64,000 bases of DNA from Pontibacter aydingkolensis (GTDB lineage Bacteria > Bacteroidota > Bacteroidia > Cytophagales > Hymenobacteraceae): contig NZ_JAHYXK010000010.1 of the NCBI RefSeq assembly GCF_019443125.1, forward strand, positions 1 through 64,000. Reading direction: 5' to 3'. Within the stretch, counting starts at the first letter, position 1. Every line of letters begins with the position of its first letter. The notes beneath the pieces are model-generated. The model saw only the letters and a list, made by a program, of their open reading frames with translations, was not told the origin of the DNA and searched no databases. The position numbers and the translations under genes are program-made. Shown here piece after piece: positions 26,108 through 36,033 of the stretch.

Positions 26108-27196
26108 ATGAACAAAATTTCTGAATTTATTTACCAACTTGATGATTTTGCCCTGGGTCTTGGCATTATATTGCTTGCCCTGGTAACAGGCATAGTTTTA
26201 AAGCTCATCTTGTTTAAATTGCTGAGCATTTATAACAAACAGGAAAACCCGCTGCTGGTACGTTCACTCACGAAGCACTTAAACCAACCGCTTTCGTTTC
26301 TTATACCATTACTTTTCCTTTCAATTTCGATACCTCTACTGCCTTACTCTGATAAAACGATTTATATATTAAAGCGTGTGATAGAGGTACTTGACATTCT
26401 GGTTTTTGCCTGGGCTTTGATCAAACTAACCAATGTGGGAAGGGACATAGTAAGACAAAAATACCAGATAGACAAGGCTGACAATTACAGGGAACGTAAG
26501 CTTTTTACTCAACTGCAATTTATCAGGAAAATAACCATTCTGTTGGTAGCTTTTATAGCCCTTTCAATGATTTTGCTAAGTTTTGATGCAGTTCGGAAGT
26601 TAGGAACAGGTTTGCTGACATCTGCCGGTGTGGTGGGTATTGTAGTGGGTATTGCTGCTCAAAAATCTATTGCTAACCTACTGGCGGGACTACAGATAGC
26701 CTTTACACAACCCATTCGCCTGGATGATGTGCTGGTTGTAGAAAATGAATTTGGCCGCGTTGAAGAGATTACATTAACATATGTGGTGTTGAGGCTCTGG
26801 GATAACCGCCGCCTTATTTTACCGCTAAATTACTTTATAGACCAACCCTTCCAGAACTGGACCCGCACCGGATCCGACATTTTGGCAACAGTATACCTTT
26901 ACACCGACTACACCATACCCATCGAGGCACTCCGGAAAGAGTTTGACGTTATACTTGCCGGTACCGAACTATGGAACAAACAGGTGGCAGTGCTACAGGT
27001 AACAGACTCGAAAGAACGCACACTGGAACTGCGTGCCCTCATGAGTGCGAATAATTCAGGTGCTGCCTGGGACCTACGTTGCCTGGTGCGGGAAAAACTG
27101 GTGCAGTTTATTCAGCAAAATTATCCGGAATCGTTACCAAAGTTAAGAACCGAATTTACCAACCCTGCTTTGCATACTTTACCAAAACATCCTTAA
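26108..27196 (+). CDS. MscS-family mechanosensitive channel
   Basis: This 362-residue membrane protein has about four helices (about 12-40, 58-78, 92-110, 136-158), then the pore-lining helix and MscS beta-domain. Diagnostic sequence is VGIAAQKSIANLLAGLQIAF followed by PIRLDDVLVV, VEEITLTYVVLRLWDNRRLI and LPLNYF. Such channels release solutes on hypo-osmotic shock. Its place beside trehalose genes, divergent from otsAB, fits release of that compatible solute; this is inference. The UPF0316 gene follows after 41 bases. Confidence 0.92.
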   Translation: MNKISEFIYQLDDFALGLGIILLALVTGIVLKLILFKLLSIYNKQENPLLVRSLTKHLNQPLSFLIPLLFLSISIPLLPYSDKTIYILKRVIEVLDILVFAWALIKLTNVGRDIVRQKYQIDKADNYRERKLFTQLQFIRKITILLVAFIALSMILLSFDAVRKLGTGLLTSAGVVGIVVGIAAQKSIANLLAGLQIAFTQPIRLDDVLVVENEFGRVEEITLTYVVLRLWDNRRLILPLNYFIDQPFQNWTRTGSDILATVYLYTDYTIPIEALRKEFDVILAGTELWNKQVAVLQVTDSKERTLELRALMSANNSGAAWDLRCLVREKLVQFIQQNYPESLPKLRTEFTNPALHTLPKHP

Positions 27197-27237
27197 CTTG
27201 AAAGTATAATCACCCTGACTTTAATTAAGCAGTATAC

Positions 27238-27837
27238 ATGAATTTATTTGAAGGCATAGATCCAGCCATAGTTGAATGGGTCATTATTCCCGTGCTCATC
27301 TTTCTGGCCCGCATTTGCGATGTGACTTTAGGCACCCTGCGTATAGTTTTCATCTCAAAAGGCGACAAGATCATTGCTCCCATACTGGGTTTCCTGGAGG
27401 TACTTATCTGGCTTGTAGCTATAACACAGGTAATGGAGAACCTAAACAATGTGGCCTCTTACCTTGCCTGGGCCGGCGGCTTTGCAACCGGAAACTTCCT
27501 GGGCCTGCGTGTAGAGCAGAAACTGGCACTGGGGCAAATGGTAGTACGCGTAATTACCGTTGAGCCGGCCGATAAACTGATAGATCGCCTGAAAGGCCAT
27601 GGCTACCGGCTCACCTGCATCGATGCCAGGGGCACCAGGGGCAAAGTAAACCTGCTTTTCCTGATCGTGAAACGCAAAAAACTAGACAAGGTCATCGATA
27701 TTATAAGGGACTATAATCCACAGGCTTTTTATTCTGTAGAGGATGTACGCTCAGTTTCTGAGTTTGATTTACCTAAGAGCGAACCAACCAGTCGTCTGGA
27801 TTTCCGCAAACTGTTCCCGCTGCGTAAGGGAAAATGA
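27238..27837 (+). CDS. UPF0316 (DUF2179/DUF5698) membrane protein
   Basis: This 199-residue protein has three N-terminal helices (about 12-32, 45-65, 72-90; DVTLGTLRIVFISKG is typical of the family) and a C-terminal DUF2179 domain (about 100-180, AFYSVEDVRSVSE). It is related to YebE/UPF0316; DUF2179 may bind a small ligand. Function is unknown. It is probably cotranscribed with the MscS gene. Confidence 0.85.
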   Translation: MNLFEGIDPAIVEWVIIPVLIFLARICDVTLGTLRIVFISKGDKIIAPILGFLEVLIWLVAITQVMENLNNVASYLAWAGGFATGNFLGLRVEQKLALGQMVVRVITVEPADKLIDRLKGHGYRLTCIDARGTRGKVNLLFLIVKRKKLDKVIDIIRDYNPQAFYSVEDVRSVSEFDLPKSEPTSRLDFRKLFPLRKGK

Positions 27838-27863
27838 TTTAAAGTAGTGAAGTAGCAATATAG

Positions 27864-27888
27864 AGACGCAATATTTTGCGTCTTTTTA
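27864..27888 (+). terminator. Terminator after the UPF0316 gene
   Basis: GACGCAA pairs with TTGCGTC, followed by TTTTTACTT, 26 bases after the stop. Confidence 0.75.
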
Positions 27889-27904
27889 CTTCATGACCTA
27901 TCCC

Positions 27905-28188
27905 CTGCCGCGAGTTTAGCGTGAGCGTAACTTGTGGCTATGTTTGGCAGCAGTTTGAAACTGCTTTGCTTCGGAGAAGCAAAATTAAAGGCCTTGGCTA
28001 TACTTTATACCTTGAAATATGCATTAAAGTATAAATCCGATAAATTATACCACACCCCAACCCCTCTCAAGAGGGGAATCTTCAAAAGTATAAATCTCTC
28101 AAAGTATACTTTTCTGCTCACGCAGAAAGCCTTTACAAACTGGCCTCATGCATAGCCGCAAGTTACACTCATGCTAAACTCGCGGCAG
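27905..28188. repeat. Long intergenic inverted repeat D
   Basis: The 38-bp arm at 27905-27942 (CTGCCGCGAGTTTAGC...) and the complementary arm at 28151-28188 differ at three positions. The 208-bp centre holds small hairpins (GCTTCGGAGAAGC; CCCCTCTCAAGAGGGG) and four or five AAGTATA motifs, but no credible gene. It fills the 437-bp gap between convergent genes and is bracketed by two terminators that share GACGCAA. Confidence 0.8.
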
Positions 28189-28206
28189 AGTTTCTTACAA
28201 TGTAAA

Positions 28207-28240
28207 ATGTAAAAGACGCAAAATGTTGCGTCTTTTACAT
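28207..28240 (-). terminator. Terminator after the glgE-treS-glgB operon
   Basis: A perfect 15-bp stem (ATGTAAAAGACGCAA and complement, four-base loop) lies 35 bases beyond the glgB stop. It shares the GACGCAA core with the terminator at 27864. Confidence 0.7.
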
Positions 28241-28274
28241 GAGGTAATTTCTGCCTTTCTACCTCTTTACTTCT

Positions 28275-30647
28275 CTACTTCCTAAACTTAAAATACACCA
28301 CTCCCAGCGGAGGCAATTTTAAAGTGATAGAGTTGTCGCGTCCATGATAAGGCTCCGGCACAGCCTGCAGTGATCCGGCATTTTGCACGTTGCTGCCACC
28401 ATAACGGCCATCGTCGCTGTTGAACACCTGTACATACTCACCAAGGTGTGGCACACCTAACTTGTAATGCTCGTGCAAAGCAGGCGTCAGGTTACAAACT
28501 ACCAGTAGCTCCTCCATTGGTGTGGTACCTTTCCGCATAAAGCTGATAACTGAATTATGCGCATCCTGGAAATCAACCCACTCAAAACCTTCCGGCTCAA
28601 AGGACCGGGCATAAAGTGCCGGCTCTGCTTTATATATGGCGTTCAGGTCGCGAAGCGTTTCCTGTAAGCCCTGATGAAAGCCATATTGCAGTAGATGCCA
28701 ATCCAGGCTGCTGTCGTGGTTCCATTCGCTTGTCTGGCCTAGCTCTCCTCCCATAAATAACAGTTTTGCGCCAGGGTGGGCATACATGCAAGCGTAAAGG
28801 GCGCGCAGGTTGGCAAATTGCTGCCATTCGTCGCCGGGCATTTTACGAAGTAGTGCTCCTTTGCCGTGTACCACCTCATCATGAGACAAAGGCAGCATAA
28901 ACCTTTCTGTAAAAGCATATACCATACTAAAGGTTATTTCCCCCTGATGATGGCGGCGGTAGATCGGATCCTTAGAGAAGTAGTGCAGTGTATCGTGCAT
29001 CCAACCCATCATCCACTTCATATTAAAGCCCAGGCCACCGGTATCTATTTTACCCGTAACCGCAGGCCACGCCGTCGATTCTTCTGCAATGGTCTGAACA
29101 TCCGGGAATTGCTGGTGCACTGCCTGGTTAAACTCCTTCAGGAAAGAGATGGCCTCCAGGTTTTCGCGGCCTCCATACTCGTTTGGTATCCACTCTCCTT
29201 CTTTGCGGCTGTAGTCTAAGTATAACATGGAGGCAACTGCATCTACCCGTAAACCATCAGCATGGTATTTATCGAGCCAGAAAAGTGCATTGCTGATCAG
29301 GAAAGAGCGTACCTCGTTGCGGCCATAGTTAAAGATGTAACTATTCCAGTCGGGGTGGTAGCCTTTGCGCGGATCGGCGTGCTCAAATAAGTGTGTGCCA
29401 TCAAAGTATGCTAAACCATGCTCATCTGACGGGAAGTGCGAAGGTACCCAGTCAAGTATAACGCCGATGCTATGCTGGTGCAGCACATCAATGAGGTGCA
29501 TAAGGTCCTGGGGTGAGCCATAGTTGCTCGCTGCTGCAAAATAGCCAGTAACCTGGTATCCCCACGAGCCACTGAACGGGTGAAACATAATAGGCATGAG
29601 CTCCACATGCGTAAAACCCATACTTTGCACATAAGCCGGTAGTTCTTCGGCCAGTTCGCGGTAAGTTAAAGGCCTGTTGTTATCTTCCGCTTTGCGTCGC
29701 CAGGAGCCCACGTGCAGTTCATAGATGCTGTAAGGCTGTGGCTGCCCTTCCATACTTTTGCGGTGTTGCATCCAGGTTTCGTCCTGCCATTGGTAGTCCA
29801 GGTTATTTACAACAGAGGCCGTCTGTGGCGGTACTTCACGGGCAAAGGCAAAGGGGTCACTCTTGTCTACCTGGTACATATTGTACATAGACTTGATGTG
29901 GTACTTGTACAGCATGCCCTTTGTAACTTCCGGAATAAAACCTTCCCAAATACCAGAGCCATCGTGGCGTACATACAACTGGTGGCTATCACGGCTCCAC
30001 TCATTAAAGTCGCCCATGACAGCTACCTGCTCTGCATTTGGTGCCCACACGGCAAAGTATGTACCTTGCTGCCCGGCATGTTCCATTTGGTGTGAGCCTA
30101 ATTTCTGGTAGAGCTGGTAGTGCTTGCCTTCTTTAAACAAGTACACATCAAACTCTGTAAGTTGGCTAACCGGGTAAACAGCTCTTTTTTCCTGTACCTG
30201 CATCGGCGATTCAGCCTGTAATGGAACTACCTCTTCTGGCATAGCTGTGGCTGGTACAGTTGCTTTTTTTCCTGTTGATTTTGACTTTGCCGTTTTGGCC
30301 CCCTCACTCTTTTTTGCAGTGCCGGCTTTAGCTTTATCCGTACTACTTTGCTTTAGTTTGGGCTTTTGAACCACACCCTCTCCTGCTGCAACAGGCACCT
30401 TCACATCTTTCGCAGAAGTGCTGGCTTTACTGCTCTTGGTTGCCTTAATTGTACTGCTCTTCTCTTTTGTTGCTTTGATTTTAGTCGTTTTCTTAGCTTC
30501 TGATTCTGTTACAGGGGCTCCCATTTCCGCCAGCGGAGTGTCTTCTTTCTTTTTGCGTGTAGCCGGTTTCTTCTCCGATGCGCCAGCTGCATTGGTAGTA
30601 TTTATATTTCCTGTCTCGGTTGCTGTGTCTGCTTTCTTCTTAGCCAT
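28275..30647 (-). CDS. glgB: 1,4-alpha-glucan branching enzyme with a histone-H1-like N-terminal tail
   Basis: This 790-residue protein contains a full GlgB: CBM48/E-set domain from about 165, then the GH13 barrel with nucleophile D469 (RVDAV), acid/base E522 (IAEEST) and D590 (LSHDEVVHGKG), and an all-beta C-terminus. It makes alpha-1,6 branches. Residues 1 to about 155 are an extra tail of Lys, Ala, Thr and Ser with TKIKATK, TIKATKSSK and KAKAGTAKK units, like histone H1 C-termini and absent from usual GlgB (about 630 residues). It is last in the glgE-treS/mak-glgB operon, overlapping treS by eight bases. Confidence 0.95.
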   Translation of the reverse strand: MAKKKADTATETGNINTTNAAGASEKKPATRKKKEDTPLAEMGAPVTESEAKKTTKIKATKEKSSTIKATKSSKASTSAKDVKVPVAAGEGVVQKPKLKQSSTDKAKAGTAKKSEGAKTAKSKSTGKKATVPATAMPEEVVPLQAESPMQVQEKRAVYPVSQLTEFDVYLFKEGKHYQLYQKLGSHQMEHAGQQGTYFAVWAPNAEQVAVMGDFNEWSRDSHQLYVRHDGSGIWEGFIPEVTKGMLYKYHIKSMYNMYQVDKSDPFAFAREVPPQTASVVNNLDYQWQDETWMQHRKSMEGQPQPYSIYELHVGSWRRKAEDNNRPLTYRELAEELPAYVQSMGFTHVELMPIMFHPFSGSWGYQVTGYFAAASNYGSPQDLMHLIDVLHQHSIGVILDWVPSHFPSDEHGLAYFDGTHLFEHADPRKGYHPDWNSYIFNYGRNEVRSFLISNALFWLDKYHADGLRVDAVASMLYLDYSRKEGEWIPNEYGGRENLEAISFLKEFNQAVHQQFPDVQTIAEESTAWPAVTGKIDTGGLGFNMKWMMGWMHDTLHYFSKDPIYRRHHQGEITFSMVYAFTERFMLPLSHDEVVHGKGALLRKMPGDEWQQFANLRALYACMYAHPGAKLLFMGGELGQTSEWNHDSSLDWHLLQYGFHQGLQETLRDLNAIYKAEPALYARSFEPEGFEWVDFQDAHNSVISFMRKGTTPMEELLVVCNLTPALHEHYKLGVPHLGEYVQVFNSDDGRYGGSNVQNAGSLQAVPEPYHGRDNSITLKLPPLGVVYFKFRK

Positions 30648-33600
30648 TACTATACTTCCTCATGATATATTTAATGCCTCTGATCGGGATAAGCACCCAA
30701 TCCGGACGGTTGTTTAGTTCATATCCAAGTTCATATATCGCCTTCTCCAGTAAAAATGTCTGGATAAGTACTTCAAAGTCCTCTTCGTTTGGCGGCACCA
30801 CCCCGGTTCCCATGGTTTTGCCCAGGTAAGTGTGCATAAAGAAATTACTGGCGTAGTGGTACCATTGTTCCGCCCATGCCTCCAGGTAAGTTGCATCTTC
30901 TTTTCTCAAACCCTCCTGCTGAAAGTATGCACTGTAAGCAGCATAGTGGAAAGACCGAATCATGCCGGCTACATCGCGTAGGGCAGAACGTTTTAACCTG
31001 CGCTCGCTAAACGAACGGGCCGGTTCGCCTTCAAAATCTATGATGTAGAAATCCTTACCTGTAAACAAGACCTGCCCCAAGTGGTAATCTCCATGGGTTC
31101 TGATTTTGAGGGTGTCTATTTTGCGAGAAAAAATCAGCTTAAGCCTTTCCAGTACCTCACTGCGCATCTGCAGTACTTCCTCTGCCTCAGGGCGAACATG
31201 ATCCGGCAAATTATTCAGGTGCTTGGCAAGGCTGTCGAAGTTTACGCGCACCAGCGAAATAAGCGAGGAGTACAAAGAGCGCTGATAATGAAGCGAGAAA
31301 TTGTCTGGCGCAAAGTCTTTGTTATCATGTATGTTACTTAGCGCCAGATGCATTTCGGCGGTGCGCTGGCCCAGCAGTTCGATACGCTCTACGTGGGCAC
31401 CGCCCAACTGCATCTGTATCTCATCGGGTATATCGGTAAAAGCCAGCGGTCTGGATAGAGTACCCTGCCCAGCCTTTACTTTTACTCTGTCGGCTTGCGT
31501 TCGGATACGCTCAAACATACGCTTGAGCGAATCGCCTACATAACTCCAGGCATCCCCCTGGTTAGGGACCAGTTCCTGCAACATCATCAGCACCATAGGA
31601 GCTTTGCCAGGCTCATGCTCTTCCAGGGCACCTAAAAAGCGGGGCACATGCTCAAATCCAACAGTTTCCGTAAGCAATTGCACTACCTCCACGTCTGGGT
31701 TAATGATGCGGTCTAGTTTACGGTACACTTTCAGGAAGAAGGTATTATTATAAACGATGGAAGTGTTGCTTTGCTCGGCAGACAATATCCTGGAAGTAAG
31801 ATTGCCTCCTGCTTCGTTGATAGCAGAGTTCACCCCCCGATGGCTGAAGCCGACAAGTTCTGCGCCATCTGCTTTCAAGCGTTTACGTTTTGCAAGCAGC
31901 TGCAGCAGCATCTGCCGGTACTCTTCACTAAACAGGGCATCATACAGTATGCCTTCTTTGCTGTCCTGCATTACACGGGCTATTACCGCTGTAGGACTGG
32001 CATTGCTTATTTCATCGGCTTGCTCTCCGGGTGCAAATGCAACAGGCAACTGGTATAGTTCTGGCAACCCTTCGTTGTAGCTTACTTCTATCAATAGCAG
32101 GGAGGCCGCCTGACGATCAAAAGGCATGGGCAGATTGTTAATGATCTGCATACGCTGCACTGTGCGGGCTTTACCACCAAACCAGCGGCGCTGTAGTATG
32201 TACGATGGCAGCACTTTGTTCTCCAGTAGTTTAACCGTTTGGTTATCCAGTGCCTGTTTAAAGGAGCTTACCTGGTAGGCTGGGCGGCTTTGTTGCTCAG
32301 ATGTTTCCTGGGCCGCTTCCTGTGGTTTAAGCTCCATCCAGTAGTAGCCATGTCCGCCAATCGTGAACAGATATGGCTCATCTTTAATACCCGGAAACTT
32401 GTTTTTACTGAACACCTCTACCGGCACATAGCCTTTATACTCATGCAGATCAAGCTCCACAGCCTCCGGAAAACGCGACAGGTTAGCAATTACAAGTATA
32501 GTTTCGTCTTCATACTCCCGTATAAAGGCCAGCACTTTGGAGTTTGCCGGAGAAAGAAACTTTATACTTCCGCGGCCAAAGGCTTTGTAGCGCTTACGCA
32601 TGTTTATGGTGCGGCGCATCCACCAGAGCAGCGAGTTGGCATTGTGGTTCTGTGTTTCCACATTTACAGACTCATACTTATACTCCGGGTCTATAATAAC
32701 CGGCAAGTATAACTTCTGCGGGTTGGCATCCGAAAAACCTGCATTGCGGTTGTCGTTCCACTGCATTGGGGTTCGCACGCCGTCACGGTCACCCAGGTAA
32801 TAGTTATCGCCCATGCCAATCTCATCGCCATAATATACCACTGGCGTTCCACGCAAAGAGAACAGCAGGATGTTCATTAACTCTATCTTAACACGATCGT
32901 TGCCTAGCAGTGGTGCCAGGCGGTGACGTATACCTAAGTTAATGCGGGCCTGCGGGTCTTTGGTGTATACTTTATACATGTAGTCGCGCTCCTCGTCGGT
33001 TACCATCTCAAGCGTTAACTCATCGTGGTTGCGCAAAAACATGGCCCACTGGCAGCTTTCAGGTATGGCAGGTGTCTGGTTAAAGATGTCGATGATCGGA
33101 TAGCGGTCTTCCATCTTCACAGACATGAACAGGCGCGGCATGATCGGGAAATGGTAGTTCATGTGGCACTCGTCTCCGTCTCCAAAGTATGACGCAGAAT
33201 CTTCCGGCCACATGTTAGCCTCTGCCAGCAGCAGCTTACCTGTATGCTTTTTATCTACATGCGCGCGCAGCTTTTTCAGGAAATCGTGCGTTTCAGGCAG
33301 ATTTTCTCCATTGGTGCCTTCCCGTTCAAATAAGTATGGCACAGCATCCAGACGGAACCCATCTACGCCTAAGTCAAACCAGTAGTCCAGCACCTTGAAC
33401 ACTTCCTTCTGCACAGCAGGGTTGTCGTAGTTCAGGTCGGGTTGGTGCGAGAAAAAGCGGTGCCAGTAGTACTGCTCTGCCACCGGGTCCCAGGTCCAGT
33501 TGCTGGGTTCGTAATCGGTAAAGATGATGCGTACATCCTTATACTTGTTCGGGTCGTCGCTCCATACATACCAGTCTCTGTACTTGGAGCCCTTTTTAGC

Positions 33601-33975
33601 ACGGCGTGCCCGCTGGAACCAGGGGTGCTGGTCGGATGTATGGTTAATAACAAGCTCTGTGATAACTTTTAATCCACGACGGTGGGCTTCCCTCACAAAA
33701 GCCTTAAAATCCTGCATGTTACCGTAGTTCGGATTTATGCTCAGGTAGTCGGCAATGTCGTAACCGTCGTCTCGGAGTGGCGACGGATAAAAAGGCAGGA
33801 GCCAGATAGCCGTTACCCCTAAATCCTCGAGGTAATCCAGTTTTTGCATCAGGCCTTTAAAATCGCCGATGCCGTCGCCGCTGCCATCTTTAAATGCCTT
33901 GATGTGGAGCTCGTATATGATGGCGTCTTTATACCAATGAATGTTGTCGTCTAGTTCGAATTTTTCGTCTGCCAT
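30640..33975 (-). CDS. treS: Trehalose synthase (maltose alpha-D-glucosyltransferase) fused to maltokinase
   Basis: This 1111-residue protein has an N-terminal GH13 TreS domain (1 to about 555) with D210 (FRLDAV), E252 (LLAEAN) and D318 (RNHDE), which interconverts trehalose and maltose. The C-terminal half (about 580-1105) is a Pep2/Mak kinase, with THGDYHLGQVLF (D963) and IIDFEGEP as the kinase loop motifs, which makes maltose 1-phosphate. TreS-Mak fusions are established partners of GlgE. It lies 24 bases after glgE and overlaps glgB by eight. Confidence 0.95.
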   Translation of the reverse strand: MADEKFELDDNIHWYKDAIIYELHIKAFKDGSGDGIGDFKGLMQKLDYLEDLGVTAIWLLPFYPSPLRDDGYDIADYLSINPNYGNMQDFKAFVREAHRRGLKVITELVINHTSDQHPWFQRARRAKKGSKYRDWYVWSDDPNKYKDVRIIFTDYEPSNWTWDPVAEQYYWHRFFSHQPDLNYDNPAVQKEVFKVLDYWFDLGVDGFRLDAVPYLFEREGTNGENLPETHDFLKKLRAHVDKKHTGKLLLAEANMWPEDSASYFGDGDECHMNYHFPIMPRLFMSVKMEDRYPIIDIFNQTPAIPESCQWAMFLRNHDELTLEMVTDEERDYMYKVYTKDPQARINLGIRHRLAPLLGNDRVKIELMNILLFSLRGTPVVYYGDEIGMGDNYYLGDRDGVRTPMQWNDNRNAGFSDANPQKLYLPVIIDPEYKYESVNVETQNHNANSLLWWMRRTINMRKRYKAFGRGSIKFLSPANSKVLAFIREYEDETILVIANLSRFPEAVELDLHEYKGYVPVEVFSKNKFPGIKDEPYLFTIGGHGYYWMELKPQEAAQETSEQQSRPAYQVSSFKQALDNQTVKLLENKVLPSYILQRRWFGGKARTVQRMQIINNLPMPFDRQAASLLLIEVSYNEGLPELYQLPVAFAPGEQADEISNASPTAVIARVMQDSKEGILYDALFSEEYRQMLLQLLAKRKRLKADGAELVGFSHRGVNSAINEAGGNLTSRILSAEQSNTSIVYNNTFFLKVYRKLDRIINPDVEVVQLLTETVGFEHVPRFLGALEEHEPGKAPMVLMMLQELVPNQGDAWSYVGDSLKRMFERIRTQADRVKVKAGQGTLSRPLAFTDIPDEIQMQLGGAHVERIELLGQRTAEMHLALSNIHDNKDFAPDNFSLHYQRSLYSSLISLVRVNFDSLAKHLNNLPDHVRPEAEEVLQMRSEVLERLKLIFSRKIDTLKIRTHGDYHLGQVLFTGKDFYIIDFEGEPARSFSERRLKRSALRDVAGMIRSFHYAAYSAYFQQEGLRKEDATYLEAWAEQWYHYASNFFMHTYLGKTMGTGVVPPNEEDFEVLIQTFLLEKAIYELGYELNNRPDWVLIPIRGIKYIMRKYSNG

Positions 33976-33999
33976 AATGTTGGTACAGGGTGGTTTTGT

Positions 34000-36033
34000 T
34001 TATTCGTTTGTAAGGTGATCGGTTGGTAACCAGGTATCGTCTAAATTATCGTGCCCCATGCCGGGGTTTGCCACTTCTATACGGAATACGTGCACCGGCA
34101 TGTCGTGCGGTCTCAGCTCCACAAAATTCCATTCGTCGTGCCAGGTATACTTGCGTTCTGTAAGCAGGTCGTGCACCAGGTAGTGCTGCCCCATTTCCAT
34201 CTTAAGTTGTGAGAGCGGTACCTTTACCCAACCGGCCTGCGTGTTATGCGGGTCAAGGTTCACTACCATCAGCATCTTGTTCTTAAAGTCGTCGCTCCAT
34301 TTGGCATAGCAAAGTATCTGGCTGTTATCGGTATCGCCAAAAGCAATGTTCCAGGTGGTTTGTAAGGCAGGGTTTACTTTCCGGATCTTGTTGATGAGCG
34401 TGATCACCTCACGGATCTTGGTCATCTTACCCCAATCCCAGTGCTTTACTTCATACTTTTCAGAGTCGAGGTACTCTTCCTTGCCAGGCACAGGCGTGGC
34501 AATACCAAACTCGTAAACCGGGCCGTACAAACCGTAGTTAGATGACATGGTGGCCGCCATTACCACACGGGTAATATGTGCCGGCTCGCCTCCCTCTTGC
34601 AGTGCAACCGGGTTAATATCCGGCGTATTGGGCCAGAAGTTAGGGCGGTAATATTCACGCAGTTCCGTTTGGGTAAGCTCGGTCATGTACTGGCGCAGCT
34701 CTTCTGCAGTATTGCGCCAGGTGTAGTACGTATAGGTTTGCGTAAACCCTATTTTTGCCAGGCGTTCCATCACACGCGGCCTTGTAAATGCCTCTGATAA
34801 AAAGATCACCTGCGGGTGGTTTCTATGGATATCAGCAATTACCCATTCCCAAAACGCAAAGGCCTTGGTATGCGGATTATCTACCCTGAAAATAAATACG
34901 CCCTGGTCTATCCAGTGCAGCAGCACACGTCTTAGCTCTTTCCAGAGGTTTTGCCAGTCCTGGGTCTCAAAATTTACGGGCAGCACATCCTGGTATTTCT
35001 TGGGTGGGTTCTCGGCATATTGTACCGTACCATCGGGTCGCCATTTAAACCACTGCGGATGTTCTTTTACATAGGGATGGTCCGGAGAGCACTGGATGGC
35101 AAAATCAAGGGCTATCTCTATGCCATACTCTCTTGCCTGTTGTACAAATTCCCGGAAGTCCTCTAAAGTGCCTAACTCTGGTAATATGGCATCATGGCCA
35201 CCTTCTGCCCCTCCAATTGCCCACGGCGACCCTGGCTCCCCGGGTTCTGAGGTTACAGAGTTGTTCTTGCCCTTCCGGAAGGCGCGGCCAATGGGGTGTA
35301 TCGGCGGCAGATAGATCGTATCAAAGCCCATCTCGGCTACACGAGGCAATAAACGCGCTGCATCTTTAAACGTACCATGGCGGTCGCCTTCCTGCGCTGC
35401 AGACCTCGGAAAGAACTCGTACCAGGTGCTGAAAAGTGCTTTTTGCCGTTCTACATCCAGTTGCAGGATTTTATCATAGGTACTCACATTGGTACGTTCG
35501 CAGCAGGCATGCATCAGGTCGCTAACATCGGGGCCGGTTACCAGGTTTACGGCATCTGCAACAGAGGTAACATTCTGTAATTGATCAGCCCATTTCCGAA
35601 GCCGTTTCTGTTGGCCTGGCTTGGCGGTGGCAGCTGCATTTTCAAGGTGCTGCGCACCTATCAACAGCTCTACACTTATATCCTGGTTAGCTTCATACTT
35701 TTTCTTCAGTCCCTTTTGCCAGGAATAGAAATGGTCTATCCACCCCTGAATGGTATACTCGTAGCGGCCCATCGCGTCCGGCGTAAAAGAAGCTTCCCAA
35801 TGATCGTTGCCCAGAAACTTCATGGGTACCTCTTCCCACTTCTTTTTCCGGACATGCCTGTAAACAAGTTGGGCTTTTACTTCGTCGTGCCCATCGGCAA
35901 AAACATCAGCTGTAACAGTTAGCTTTTCACCCACAACCCGTTTGGCGGGGTATCTACCACAGTTAATTTGCGGTTTTACATTCTCTATGATAACACGATT
36001 AGTTCCTTGTAATCCTTCCATGCAGTAAGACAT
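34000..36033 (-). CDS. glgE: Alpha-1,4-glucan:maltose-1-phosphate maltosyltransferase
   Basis: This 677-residue GH13 subfamily 3 enzyme has an N-terminal beta domain (about 15-115), a helical insert (about 125-200) and a catalytic barrel. The barrel has nucleophile D385 (FRVDNPHTKAF) and acid/base E414 (FLSEAFTRP). DNPHTK is diagnostic for GlgE. It extends alpha-1,4-glucan from maltose 1-phosphate. The ATG at 36033 is used; a second at codon 5 is equally possible. It is first in the operon that also encodes the kinase making its substrate and the branching enzyme acting on its product. Confidence 0.96.
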   Translation of the reverse strand: MSYCMEGLQGTNRVIIENVKPQINCGRYPAKRVVGEKLTVTADVFADGHDEVKAQLVYRHVRKKKWEEVPMKFLGNDHWEASFTPDAMGRYEYTIQGWIDHFYSWQKGLKKKYEANQDISVELLIGAQHLENAAATAKPGQQKRLRKWADQLQNVTSVADAVNLVTGPDVSDLMHACCERTNVSTYDKILQLDVERQKALFSTWYEFFPRSAAQEGDRHGTFKDAARLLPRVAEMGFDTIYLPPIHPIGRAFRKGKNNSVTSEPGEPGSPWAIGGAEGGHDAILPELGTLEDFREFVQQAREYGIEIALDFAIQCSPDHPYVKEHPQWFKWRPDGTVQYAENPPKKYQDVLPVNFETQDWQNLWKELRRVLLHWIDQGVFIFRVDNPHTKAFAFWEWVIADIHRNHPQVIFLSEAFTRPRVMERLAKIGFTQTYTYYTWRNTAEELRQYMTELTQTELREYYRPNFWPNTPDINPVALQEGGEPAHITRVVMAATMSSNYGLYGPVYEFGIATPVPGKEEYLDSEKYEVKHWDWGKMTKIREVITLINKIRKVNPALQTTWNIAFGDTDNSQILCYAKWSDDFKNKMLMVVNLDPHNTQAGWVKVPLSQLKMEMGQHYLVHDLLTERKYTWHDEWNFVELRPHDMPVHVFRIEVANPGMGHDNLDDTWLPTDHLTNE

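Noticed and set aside
27934..28155. 73-codon plus-strand ORF in the UPF0316-glgB gap
   Set aside because: It lies wholly inside inverted repeat D and reads as translated repeat and AAGTATA motifs, with no protein-like composition.
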